64,000 bases of DNA from Paragordius varius (Eukaryota; Nematomorpha). The translations under genes were made by a program, and so were the position numbers. The notes beneath the pieces were generated by a model. The model made no database searches. It saw only the letters and a program-made list of their open reading frames with translations, and was not told where the DNA came from. The DNA lies in assembly GCA_964247055.1 (NCBI GenBank), contig OZ176058.1:1178001-1242000 (forward strand), read 5' to 3'. Below are positions 10,795 through 25,400 of this stretch, piece by piece (the stretch's first letter is position 1; each line of letters starts with the position of its first letter).

Positions 10795-12177
10795 GTTAGT
10801 TTTTATTTTTAAATTGCTTTTTTTTCAAATTATTTAGATTATATTTAATAAACATTTAGTTTCTCACTTTATTTTTTAGGATATTGTATAGTCTGTTTTA
10901 AAATTTTTTTGCATAATTCATTGTTTTATATCGCATAATAAACATTAATCATCCTATGAATTTTTGAAAAAATATTTTTAAACACTAAAACACCCTATAA
11001 CTTTTACAAATTTTACTTACTACATAAAATATTATATATATATATATATATAAATTATTTCACAAATTTATTTTATATATCAGAGCACAATTCAACTTAA
11101 AGAGGCTTTAAAAAACCCAGAATGCATAAATCAATTGGTTCAATTAATCGCCACCTGTCAGAATCCTATGGTATTTTTTTTTTCAGAAAAATAATAAAAA
11201 TTATATTATTTAAATATATTCGATTTTAAAGAAATATAATATATATCATATTTATATAATATATATAATTTCGAAAATTTTAATATTTCACATTTTAAAA
11301 TCAATGTGTATTTTAAAAAATTCACATTAAAAAATAATTTTAGAAAGGTTTAAGAATAATATTATATTAATTATGTAATTTTATAATACATATATATTTT
11401 AAAGAAATATATATTGTATATTTTAAAATAATTTTAAATTTATATATTATTTTGAAAATGTATACCTAGTTAAATAAAAAACTATAGTTATAAAAAATAT
11501 ATTTATATAATTTTAAAAATGATTATTTAATTTAAAATTTCAATCTCGCCACCTGTTGTTGTTTTAAAAAAATAAGGAATAAAATATAAAATATATATTT
11601 AAGTATATTTATTAATTTTAAATTAAATAAAATATTTTAAATTTTAAAAATATGGAAATATATAAAAAAATTATATTTTAAATATTTATTAATTTAATAT
11701 TTAAAAAAATATTTAAAATTTAAAAAATAAGCAAATATATATAATTCAATAAAAAAATACACAAATAAATAGATTTTAATAATTAAGTATATAATTTTAA
11801 AAATATTTATTCAAAAAAAGACATATTGATTAATATTTAAAAATAAAAAATCTTATTAAAAATTTAAAATTGTTAAAAATATAAATAACTGCCTTACCTG
11901 TCAGAATTGTATGGTAATAAATTAAAAATTTTTAAAAATGTGATTTCAATACAATAATTAAAAAATATTTTATTTAATTATTTTTTTCATTAATAATATA
12001 TTTTTAAATGTATATTTAATAAATTTTTAAAAATAATAAATTTTTGAAAATACTTTGGAAAATTATATAATTTTAAAATTTTATAATTTAATTGCCACCT
12101 GTTGTCAAAATCCTATGTTATATAATTTTTTTCTAAAAAATAATTATTTAATTTTTAGATAAAATATTTAAATTAGC

Positions 12178-12208
<31 letters not shown>

Positions 12209-12834
12209 TTTAAGTAATTTTATCCCTAGATGGCGTATAAATTGCAGATCAATTTTTTAAAAATAAATTTATATTAGGTAAGACAATATGCTTGTGTTTT
12301 ATTGCGGAATAAAATATATTAATAAAATAATCATTTTTTTTAAAATGTTTAAATTTAAATAAAATAATTATATTTCCCAAAACTTATAATATTAAAAAGA
12401 AAAAAATACTCAATAAATTTTTAATAAAATACCTATAATTGTAATTTTTTTTAAGTTTTTTTAGGATCTTTAAAATAATTATATTTTGACTAAAAAAATT
12501 TGATTGTTTTATTCCTAGATGGCGCATATCTCGCAGATCAGCTGATTTTTTTAAATATATATAATATAGGTACGACAATATGCTTGTGTTTTATTGCGGA
12601 ATAAAATATATTATTAATAAAATAATCTATTTTTTGAATGGTAAAATTTCAAATAAATTTTATTAACCAAACTTTTAAAATATTTAATAAAAATATAAAA
12701 ATATTAATTTTAATAAATTTTTTAATAAAATACCTATAATTGAAAATTTTTATAAGATTTTTAGGATTTTAAAATAATTATATTTTGACTAAAAAAATAT
12801 GATTTATTAGGCGTAAAAATCGCAGATCAGCTGA

Positions 12835-12871
<37 letters not shown>

Positions 12872-15800
12872 ATAAGTACGACAATATATATTTAATTAAA
12901 AAATTAAAAAATTTTAGAACGTTTAAATTTCAAATAAATTATATCCAATATTTATTTTAAAAAAACATAATATTAATCTCAATAGATATATTAAAATCTA
13001 TATTTTAATTGTAATTTTATTGACAATATCAAATATTATTTCCCTAGATGGCGCATATATTAGCGGATCAGCTGATTATTTTATAAATTTTTAATTTATA
13101 TATAATAGGTCGACAATATGCTTGTGTTTCAATGCGGAATAAACTATATTATTAATTAAAAATTAAATGAAATTATTTTTTTTATTTTAAATATAAGATT
13201 ATTAATTTTATTAACCAACTCTTAAAATATTAAAAAAATTTAATAATTTTAAGACAAATTTTTTAAAAAATAGCTATATTAAATTTTTTTAAAAGTTTTA
13301 ATTTCAAGTAATTTAATTCCTATATAGCGTATAACTGGCAGATCAGCTGATTTTTTAAAAATAAATTTATATTAGGTAAGACAATATGCTTGTGTTTTAT
13401 TGCGGAATAAACTATATAATTAATAAAATAATCATTTTTTAAGAATGTTTAAATTTTAAATAAAATAGTTATATTACCAAAACTTATATTAAAAAGAAAA
13501 AAATACTCAATAAATTTTTCAATAAAATATCTATAATTGTAAATTTTTCTAAGTTTTTTAGGATCTTTAAAATAATTATATTTTGACTAAAAAAATATGA
13601 TTGTTTTATTCCTAGATGGCGTATAACTCGCAGATCAGCTGATTTTTAAAATTTATATATATATATATAATAGCTACAATAATTTGCTTATGTTTTATTG
13701 CAGAATAAAATAGATTTAATTAAAAAAATAAAAAATTTTAGAATGGTTAAATTTCAAATATATCCAATATTTATATTGAAAAAACATATTATTAATCTCA
13801 ATTGTATGTTAATATTTATATATATTGTAATTTTATTGAAAAAGTTTCAAATATTATATCCCTAGATGGCGCATAACTCGCAGATCAGCTGATTTTTTAA
13901 TTTTTTGAATATCTATTATTAGGTAAGACAATATGCCTGTGTTTTATTGCGGAATAAAATAACCAAACGACAACAATGGAAGTCATTAACAGCTGACCAA
14001 CAAAATTTGTAATAAATTTCAATTTTAAATTTTTTTTTTAAAAAAATAATTTTTTAAGATATTATTTATTTTATTTATATTTTTTTTATTTGGAATTATT
14101 ATTGATATAATTTTGGTTTTATAAAATAATTTTGGTATTAAATATAATATATTTATAAAAATAATTTTTTGAAAAATTTGATATTTTTTGTAAATAATTT
14201 ACATTTATTTTTTTATATATTTGATATAATTTATATTTTTTATATTTATTAAATTTTTTTATATTTTTAATTTTTTAAATATTTTTTTTATAAAATAATA
14301 TATAAAAAATTTGATGATTATTTGGAAATATGTTTTGAATAATTTAAATTTAGTATTTTGGAAATTTTAATTTTATTATAATTTTTTACAATATTTTTAT
14401 AGGATATTTTTTTAATATTTTTTTATCTAAACAATTTAAAATATTTTATTTTGTAATTAAATTTTTTTTTCATTTTTATATTTTTTTGCTAAATTTTTTA
14501 TTTTAATATTATAAATTAATTTAGTATGTTTATGGAATTTGGTTTTGACTTTATTTTTATTTTTTGGATTTACGGGCAATTAAATTTTTTAATTTGTAGT
14601 TTATTTTTCAACATATTTTTTATTTTTTTTATTTTTTTTATTAAACTTATATTATAAAAATATTTATTTATTTTTAAACAAATATATATTTTAATATTAA
14701 TATTCTAATTAATTAAATAATTTATTAAATCTTTTTATCAATTTTAATATTTTAATTTTAATTTCAAATTTTATAAAATAATTTTATTTTTATAAAAAAT
14801 AATATTTTTTATTAAATTAATTATTTTATTGATTTTTAGGATTCAAGAAACTCTTCAAAAAGCCCTCTATCAAGAAACTGAGTAATTTAATTTAAAATAA
14901 TTTAGTTTATTTTTTATTTTTAATATTATTTTAATTTTTTTTTTCAATTTTAAATGTTATATATTTTTATTTTTTATTTATTATATATTTTGTATATTTA
15001 TTTTAATATATTAATTTAATCATTTTTTATTTCAAAGTAATTTTTTAAATTTTATAATTATTTTTTTATTTGTATATTTATTATATTAACTTAGTTATCA
15101 TTTTTTATTTCAGATAATTTTTTTTAATTTTTAATTTTACATTTTTAGAAATTCTTAACAAATAAATATTTTAAATAATTTTTTTTTATTTAATATATAT
15201 ATTTTTTTATTTTAATATAATAATTAAATTTTTTATTTCAAATAATTTTTTAAATTTTATATTTATCTTTTTTTTTTTAAATAATTTTTTTTAATAAAAT
15301 AAAATACTTTAAATTATAAAAATGATATTTTTAAATATTTTTAAATACATTTTAATTTTACATTTTTTAGAAACTATATAGTATCAATATTTTTTAATTT
15401 CATTACATATCCTTTTCAATTTTTTAATATATTATATTTTTTAATATTTTTTTAATTTTTTATATTTTTTTATATTTTATACATATTTTTTTTAAAAAAA
15501 TCAATTTTAAATATTTTTTAATATAAATTAAAAAATAATTATTAAATTTATATAATTTTTTTTTCAGTTTTTATGTTTATAGAGAAAAATTCATTTTATT
15601 TTATTGAGTTTAATTTTTTTTTAATTTTATCAAATTTTAATAAAAAAATTATATTTATCATATTTTTAAAATTTTAATCTAGAAATTATGTAGTAAGTAT
15701 GGTATGTTCAGCTTTTGCCGTTCTAGCTAAGCACAATTTTTTTTAAAATTTTTTTTTTATAATTTTATAATTATTTATCATTTATATATAATCAACTATT

Positions 15801-17157
15801 TTATATGTTTTTAATTTATTTATATAATATTTTTCGTTTAAAATTTATTAATTCTATTATTTTTTTCTTCAAATTTTATATCTAAAATTTTATATTATTA
15901 TATAGCCAATATTATTTTTTTCCAAATTTTAATATTTTAATTTAATTATCATTTTTTTTAAATGTTTTTTTTTTAAAAAAATTTAATTTTTATTTTTTTA
16001 TTTTAATTATAAATATTTATTTAATAATTTATTTTTTTATTTAATATATATTTTGTATATTTATTTCAATATAATAATTTAATTATCCCATTTTTATTTT
16101 TAATAATTTTTTTATATTAAATATTTTTTTTATATTTTGAAATTTAAATTTTAAATTTTTTTTAAATTATATATTTTAGATACCTTTTAATGATAAAAAT
16201 TATATTAATATTTTTGAAAAAAACAAATTACATTTTTTTATTTTAAATAAAGAAATTTTTTAAATATTTTTTTATTTTAATTTTTTTTTAAAATTTTTAT
16301 TTTGTAATTTTTAATTTTTTAGAAATTATGTAGTAAGTATGGTATGTTCGGCTTTCGCTGTGCTAGCTAAGCACAGGTTAGACGCTGGCCCATGGCCTCA
16401 ATTTTTTCCCACAATGGCGGCCGCCATGGCGGAGCGCGCATTCACGCAAACATATGAGCAACAAAATGGCGGCAGCGTTTCCATGGCAACGCCGACCGTT
16501 CAATTCAAGGAACTGCTGGTTAGTTTTTTTTATACATTTAACTTTGGTTTTTGAAATATTTGGTTTTCTGAAATTTGATGTTTTGAGAAATAAATTTTTA
16601 GATTTTACTTTAAGAAAACTAAATTCTATTCTAAAATTTTGAAAAGTTTCTAATTTTGATGATTTTTTGGGTACCATGGCAACTCCACTTGTTGAATTTA
16701 AGAGAGTGCTTGTAATGGATTTAATTTTGATTTTTTTAGATTTTCCAAAAAAATTATGGAAATTGAATATATGAGATTTAAATCTTCGCAACAATTATAG
16801 ATATGTTTTTTAAAATTGGGAATATTAAATTGGACAAAGTTGTCATGACAACTCAAATAGACAGAAATTTATATATATTATATATATATAATTAAAATAT
16901 ATAAATTATTTTTTTTGAAAATTTACGAAAATCTTAAAATTTTTTTCATATCAATAAAAGTATTTGGTTGCCATGACAACTCCCCCCTTCTTTTTTATCT
17001 AATATCGATAATTATTTTATTATTAGTGTTGTCTAAATTAAAAAAATTAATTTTTTCCAAAAATAATTAGATTTTCAAAATAGAAATTTTAATTTTAAAA
17101 TTATTTTTAATTTTTAGATAAATATATACTAATTATAATATAATTAGTATAATAAAT

Positions 17158-17201
<44 letters not shown>

Positions 17202-20200
17202 AATTTTAAAAAAAAAATTTAAATATTTTAAATTTCATTTTCTATATTTTTCTACTTTCATAATTCTTATAATAAATAAATTTTTATATAATATGTTATA
17301 TTTATAATGTAATTTATATAATTTAATAAAAATATCCTTTAAATTTTTTAAATATTTTAATTTAAAATTTAATTCTTTAGAGAACATGTTTCATTCTAAG
17401 TGAATTGTTAACACATCCTGGGTTAGCTATGCATTTCGTGTTCCGTCATATGGGAGATTTCACAGCTGTTTTCCGGAACGTACTTCAAAGAGCGGCACAA
17501 TCAGCTGATAGTCAAAACCAGCTGATTGAATACATGCCCTCATACTATGTTGCAAAGTTAGTTCGGATTTAGTTTTTATCTAAAAACAGATTTTATATGT
17601 TTAAATTAAATTTTATTTTAAAAAAGAATTTAAAAAAATTAAAAACAGATACCCAATATCAGCTGATTAAATACATGCCCTTATACTATATTGCAAAGTT
17701 TATGAATTTTATGTCAAAACAGATTTTAAATATAAATAATCTTTAAATTTAATTTTATTTTAAATGAGGAATATAAAAAGTAATTCATGCCCTTATATAC
17801 TATGTTGCAAAGTTAGTTAAGATTTAGCATTAAATAAATTAAAATTTTTTAAATTAAAATATTTACGATGCTTAAAATTTAGTTTTATTGTAAAAGTTTG
17901 ACTCTTTTATTCATATTATACTTCAAAGAGCGGCGGCGGCACAATCAGCTGATTGATATACCTATTAGTTAAGATTTTTCATCTAAAAACATTTACAAAT
18001 GTTTAAAATTAATCTTATATTAAAAAAAGAATTTTAAAATATAAAAAACAGCTGATCGAATACATGCCCTCATACTACATTGCAAAGTTAGTTAAGATTT
18101 ACCTTAAAATAAATTACAATTTTTTAAATTAAAATATTTACAATGCCTAAAATTTAGATTTATTGTAAAAGTTTGACTGATTTATTCATATTATACATCA
18201 AAGGGCAGTGTCGGCACAATCAGCTGATAGCCAAAATCAGCTGATTGAATACATGCCCTCATACTATGTTGCAAAGTTAGTTAAGATTTAGATTTTATCT
18301 AAAAACAGATTTTAAATTAACGCTTAACGAAAATAATGTTAATTTTATTATAGATAAAATGCTTAAATTCACGCCCTTATATACTATGTTGCCAAGTTAG
18401 TTAAGATCAATTAAAATAAATTACAATTTTTTAAATTAAAATATTTACGATGAAAATGTTTAAAATTTATTTTATTTTAAATAAAAAGTTTAAAAAAAGC
18501 TGTCTTGAGCTAATCAGCTGATTGAATACATACCCTTATACTATGTTGCAAAGTTAGTTAAGATTTTTTTTATTTCAAAATAAAATTTTTACAATGCCTA
18601 AAATTTTTACAATGCCTAAAGTTTAGTTTTATTGTAAAAGTTTGACTCTTTTATTCATTTTATACTTCAAAGGGCAGTGTCGGCACAATCAGCTGATAGC
18701 CAAAATCAGCTGATTAAATACATACCCTTATACACTGTTGCAAAGTTTGTTATGATTTTTATGTCAAAACAGATTTTAAATACAAATGATCTTTAAATTT
18801 AATTTTATTTAAATAATTCAAAAATAAGTAAAAACAGCTAATTGTTACCCTAATCAGCTGATTAAATACATGACCTCATACGTTGCAAAGTTTGTTACGA
18901 CTTAGCCAAAATTATGAAATATTTTAAATTTTTTTTAAATTTGATTTATTTTTATAAATTGTTTTAAATTGTTTTTTGTGTTAAAATACACATTCAAAAA
19001 AAATATGTAAAAAATTAAAATTAATTATTTAAACGTGTTTTCTAGTTTTTTTAAAACAATTGAGAAAAAATCAGCTGTTTAAAATAAATTAATCAGCTAT
19101 TTAAGTATATGCCATTATACCTTATCTTGCAAATTTGATAGTTAAAATATTTTAAAAATAATAAAAATGTAAATATTTATAAAACAGTTTACAACTTCTT
19201 TTATTTTATATAAAAATTAAATATGTATAATAAATCCATATATACCATTTACAGTTCAAATTCACCCTTGAACAATTTATATTAACCCTTTTAATTACAA
19301 ACAAAATTTCTTTTTTTTCCAAAAATGTACGTAATATTTGATATTAACAATACACATAATTTATTTTTAGAGGGTGAATTTATATTGTAAATGGTATATG
19401 ATTAAGTTGGTTTTTGATTAAAATTTTTTAAAAATTCCTATAAAATTAAATTTATTTATAAAAAAGTTTGAGATGTCCCCCCTTTTTCAAAAAATTATTA
19501 ACAATCAGCTGATCGTTGTTCAAATTGGGTAATTTTTTGTCTATTTTTCTTAAAACATTTTTTTGAAAATAAAATAATATTAAAATATAAAAAATTTATA
19601 TATATTATCAATATCACTAATAATCATTATAAAAAAATAAAAAAAATTATTTTTTTTTCAAATCATTGTATAATTCTTTTCTTTTTCTATAAAAATCATT
19701 AAATGAAAAATATTGCCTTACATAAAAATAAATTTAAAATATTTTTTTCCTATAAAAATTTTAAATAAAAAATAAGTTCTTTATTAAAATCAGCTGTTTT
19801 TAACGCAATTTATATCAGATCTTTGATTCAATTACTGCCATCTTTGGAAGAAAATACCAGGGAAGTTGAAAAATGGGGAGATGCCATATTAATCCTGATT
19901 GGAAAATTAATTCCTTTAGATGAGGTTTGTTGTTTTCAAAATTAAAATATTTTTTAAATTTAAAAATTAAAAATATTTTAAAAATTTAAAACATAAAAAT
20001 ATATCATTAATTAAAAATATATGCATTAAAATTAATATTAAATTGATGAATTTTTTAATTTTTTTAGGATAAATGGGTTAGAGTTTAAAATATATTTTAA
20101 CCTTTTTTAATTTTTATTAAATGAATTTTATTTTACATTATAAATAAAATTTAAATTTAAAAAACAAAAATTTTTTTTCCACTTAAATGGTTTAGTTTTA

Positions 20201-20780
20201 AAATATATTGTAACATTTTTAATTCTAATATATATATATATACATATACATATATTTTAAATGAAATATTTTTACATTTTAAATATAATTTTAAATTTTT
20301 TAAAATAAATTAAATATTTTTTTTAAGATTTTATTTTTTTAGGATAAATGGTTTAGTTTTACTATATAATATAAATATATATTTAATATTATAATTTATT
20401 TTTTATTACAATAAAATTTAAATTTAAATATAATTTTATATTTTTTATAATATTTATTTAAAATATTTTTTATGATAAATGGTTTAGTTTTACTATATAA
20501 TATAAATATATATATAAAATGGAATTTATTTTTTATTAAATAATATAATTTTAAATTTTTTAAAAAATATTTTTTTATAATAATTTTTTTTATAAATTTT
20601 ATTTTTTAGGATAAAAGCAGTGAATTGATGGAATTTTTTACGGACGCCATTGAATGCGATTGTTTTCCTAGCCTGAAAACTTTAGAAAAATATATTTCAA
20701 CTTTTTTACAAGTTTTTTTTAATTTTTTTTTTAAATAATTTTAAAAATTGTTTAAATATAAAATATATTTAAAAAATATA

Positions 20781-20823
<43 letters not shown>

Positions 20824-21168
20824 CTAAAAAAATAATTTAAATATATTTTAATAACTGTTTAACTTTAGAATGAAAACTTTAGAGAAATATATATCAACTT
20901 TTTTACAAGTTTTTTTATTTTATTAATTTTTAAAATTTTTATTTATATAATTTAAAAATTATTTATAAAAAATATAAATAATTTAAAAAACCAAATTATT
21001 GAGAAAATAATAATTTATTGATATAAACAAGTTTTTTTTTAAATTTTATATATAATATAGTTTTTTAATGATTTATTTAATTAAATAAATTAGAGAATAT
21101 ACTTTAGTTTTTTACAAGTTACATTTGATTAAATAGTTTGAAAAAATATTTTTTTTAAAAAAATTATG

Positions 21169-21200
<32 letters not shown>

Positions 21201-22417
21201 ATGATATTAGTTTAACTTTAAAATAAAAATTTTTCATATATATTTTTTTTACACCAAATATATAGTAATATTAATTAACCAATTTGTGGATATATGTAAA
21301 GTTCAGATAAAAACATTCACCCTTGACCTAATTCAAACTTACCTGAACAATTTAAATTCCTAATATAAATTATTTGTTTTATAAGATTAATGAAAATAAC
21401 CTATATTTTTTTTAAAAATCTTAAAAATTAAAATATTGTATGTAAAAAAAATAATACTGAAATACACATTGCCATAAAAAAATATTTAATTTTAATGATG
21501 AGTTATACCAGACTAAAATTTTATAATTCATTTTTGGGGTGAATTTGAATTGTTTAAGGGTGAATTTAAATTTTTCAAGAGAATTATTTTACTTTTTTAA
21601 TATAAATGAATTTGAACTGTAAATGGTATATTTTTTCAATTTTTTCTAAAATACATTTTAAATTATTTATATTTCATATATTTTTTTAGATGATTCCAAA
21701 CCCCGACCTACCCGATACAATTAAAATCAAGGCAGTTTATTTTATACGCGCTATTGTGGTAAATAAGAAAAAGGTAGGTAGTTTACTTAATATAATAATT
21801 TATTTTATTTCCAAATTTTTTATTTTATTAAATTAATCAATTTTTTTAACAAAAAAAATATTTTTTCATAATTAAATTTTAAAAAGAAAAATTAATTGTG
21901 GAAAAAAAGTATTTTTAAATAATTTATTAACCATTTTTGATTAAATAAAACAATAGGTTTTTATTCATAAAAGCTATGTTTTTAGTTTTTATGGTTTTTC
22001 TTTTTAATCTTAATAGTTTTTAGATATGTAAAAAATAAAAATATTTTTTTTAAATAGAATTTTAAATTCAGTAAATTTTGATAAATTCTGTTGAGTTAAA
22101 ATATTATATATAGTAAAAATTGAAATTATACGGACAAAACGTAAAAATATAAAGACAAATATTTTTTTGAAAGACAACCACCATAATTTTCAAAAACTTA
22201 ATTTTTCTCATATAAGCTATTTAGTTACAATTTTAAAATACAAAATTGATATTGTGTTAGTATTATATAACTCTATTTCACACTTTGCGCCATTTAAAAC
22301 AATAAGTGATATTGATGTAATTCATGATTTAAAAAGTATGGCTGTCTTTTAGAAAAAAATATTTGTCTTTATATTTTTACGTTTTGTCCGTATAATTTCA
22401 GTTTTTACTGTCTACAT

Positions 22418-22457
<40 letters not shown>

Positions 22458-25400
22458 GTTACATTATATATATATATATTTAATGTAATATAAAAAACTA
22501 TTATTCTTACTTAAAATATAAAAGAAACATTTTATTTACGCTTTTATTTATCGTTTATCCTAAACCTCACAATAATTCACTGGAATTGCGATAATTTACA
22601 CTGTTTTATACAGTCATGTATCCTTTATTTTATCAATTCATTTTTTTCGTTTAATGGGTATAAATATTTGGTCAAGAATGGAAACAACAAGAGCTCTATG
22701 GTAATTCTTATACTATTTGATGAATATGATATTAACACCATAGAGCTCTTGTTTTTTCCATTCTTTACCAAATATTTATACCCACCCATTTAACGAAAAA
22801 AAATGAATTTTTGATAAAATAAAGGATAAATGACTGTATTTACTTAAGTTGTTGGTAATCATATATTTTTTGAATAGTTTTTTCTAAAAATTCTTTTTAA
22901 ATTATATTATAAACTACACAATCAAAACTGTGATTAATGCTATAAAATTAAAACATATTATAAATTTTTTTCCAAAAAATAAGTTTTTTACGTTTATTTC
23001 TCTCTCTCTCTCTCTCTCTCTAGCGGATTTTATATAAACCGCACAACAATAAACTCATTGAACGATGATAATTTCCTTAAATATAAAAACATCTCTTTTA
23101 TAAAATACATAGATATATTACCTTTTAAAAGTATATTTCCATCAAAAATATAATTATATATTAAATTTTTTCGAATTTTCATAATATTATCATATGTTAA
23201 AAATTATCATAAACCATGCATTATCATCGAAACTGTGATTATCTAAAAAGCAATTCACAATATTTAAAAAAATTACATATTAAATATACCATTTACAATT
23301 TAAAACCCTTGAACAGTTCAAATTCACCCCGCAATTAATTATTATTAAGATAAAAAATTACCTATTTTTTTATATATTTTTAAAAAATAAAATTTTGAAT
23401 TAAAATATAGTTCCGAAAAATAATAGCCTATGCCATAAAGATATATTTTATATTAATGAGTTATGAAAACACATATTTTTTTAGGTTGAATTTGAATTGT
23501 TCAAGGGGCAATTTGAACTTTAAATGATCTATATATAAGCTAATTTTTTAAAAACATAATTATTTTAGGGGGAATTTGAACTGTAAATATAGTATATTTT
23601 ATTTTTTTTCTCTCTCTAATAGATTTTCCATAAACCGCACAACAATAAACTCATTGAGGCTGTCATAAATATGATAATACCCATTTTTGGGACACGAAAT
23701 GAAGACGACTTGGACGATTCTGAATTCTATGAGGAAGAAAGTTACCAATGTTCACTCCTGGGCAGTGTTATAGATGTAGGATTTTAAATTTTTGATTTTT
23801 TATGTTTTAAACAGTTTAGAGAGTTATGAAAATTATTTCAGAGAAAAAATATTTTTTTGTGCTAACGAATGGGAAGTTTATTCGCACTAAAAATAATTTT
23901 TCTGAAAAAAATTTGTTAAAAGGTCTTGTAGATGCTGAATTCTATGAGGAAGAAAGTTATCAATGTTCCCTCCTTGGCAGTGCTATAGATGTAGAATTTT
24001 AATTATTATGTTTTAAACATGAAATAATATAATATAAGGATTTTTTTCAGAGAAAAAATATTTTTTTGTGCTAATGAATGGGAAATTTATTCGCACAAAA
24101 AATGATTTTTTTTGAAAGAAATTTGTTAAAAGATCTTGTACACGCTGAATTCTTTGAGAAAATAAGTTACCAATATTCACTCCTGGGCAGTGTTATAGAT
24201 GTAGGATTTTAAATATTTGAATATATTATGTTAAACATGAAACAGTTTCATGAAGATTTTTTTTCAGAGAAAAAATATTTTTTTGTGCTAATGAATGGGA
24301 AATTTGTTCGCACTAAAAATGATTTTCTCTGGAAAAAAATTTGTTAAAAGATTTTGTAGAATCTATGAGGAATTAAGTTAAAAATGTTCGCTCCTTGGCA
24401 GTGTTATAGATGTAGGATATGAAACCTTTGATTTTATATGTTTTAAACAGTTTAGAGAGTTATGAAAATTATTTCATAGAAAAAATATTTTTTTGTGCTA
24501 ACGAATGGGAAATTTATTCGCACTAAAAACGATTTTCTCTGGAAAGACTATACTATTTTTAAGGTCATAAATTCAATATTCACGCTTAGGGAGTTTTAAA
24601 TATGTAGGAAACACCATAATTTTTAAACCTTTGATTTATTAAATATGAAACGGTAGAGAGTTATAAAGACTTCTTTTTTTAGAGAAAAAATATTTTTTTG
24701 TGCTAACGTATGGGTTTATTCGCACTAAAAATGATTTTCTCTGGAAAGTCAATATAATTTTTAAGGTTAAAAATTTTTATATTCACGCTATTTAACATTA
24801 CGTTATTTTTTTAGTTATTGGAAGAAATTGGACTTAATATAAGCCCATCAAAATTTGTTCCTACCTTGGTAAATTTTTCTGTTTTTTACCTTTTAAAAAT
24901 TTTACAAATATTATTTTTTTTTAAATATTTTTAAGATATGAAATCATTACTATTTTTTCGTTTTTTTTTCATTTTATATATATTATATTCATTTAATATT
25001 AATAAAAATTTAAATATTATAAATTATCTTAAGTTAAAACACTGTGAACGCATGATGTCATCAGGTGATCCTTACCAACATAGGGGCGCATTTTTAGCCT
25101 TGGCTGCTATTGTTGAGGGTTGTCCCACATACATTAAACAAAAGTAAATTTATTTTATTTTTTAAAAAAAATAAATTATCAGCTATTTTTTTATATTTTT
25201 AAAAAATTATAATTAATTTGCTATATAAAACATCTTTCCCAAAAATATTTTTATTGTTAGATATTTTAATTATTTTATATTTTTTTTATTTTTAAAAAAT
25301 TATTTTATTAATTAGCTGTTTTTTATATTTCAAAAAATAATTAAATATATTAAATAAATCTTTTCCAAAAATATTTATTTTTTATCAGCTGTTTACATTT

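Noticed and set aside
12278-13700. Exon 3-like copies as mutually exclusive alternative exons
   Set aside because: All six break off after about 38 nt, lack the conserved second half and a donor in phase, and run into stops. They are partial duplicates, though their AG|GTAAGA edges may still matter.
16378-16794. Minus-strand 138-residue frame over exon 5
   Set aside because: It is the antisense shadow of the GC-rich exon; the plus strand has the importin-4 homology and splice sites.
24938-25033. Extending exon 12 upstream (MKSLLFF... hydrophobic stretch)
   Set aside because: The added residues are A/T filler, and the spacing to exon 11 matches human importin-4 only with the start at 25034.
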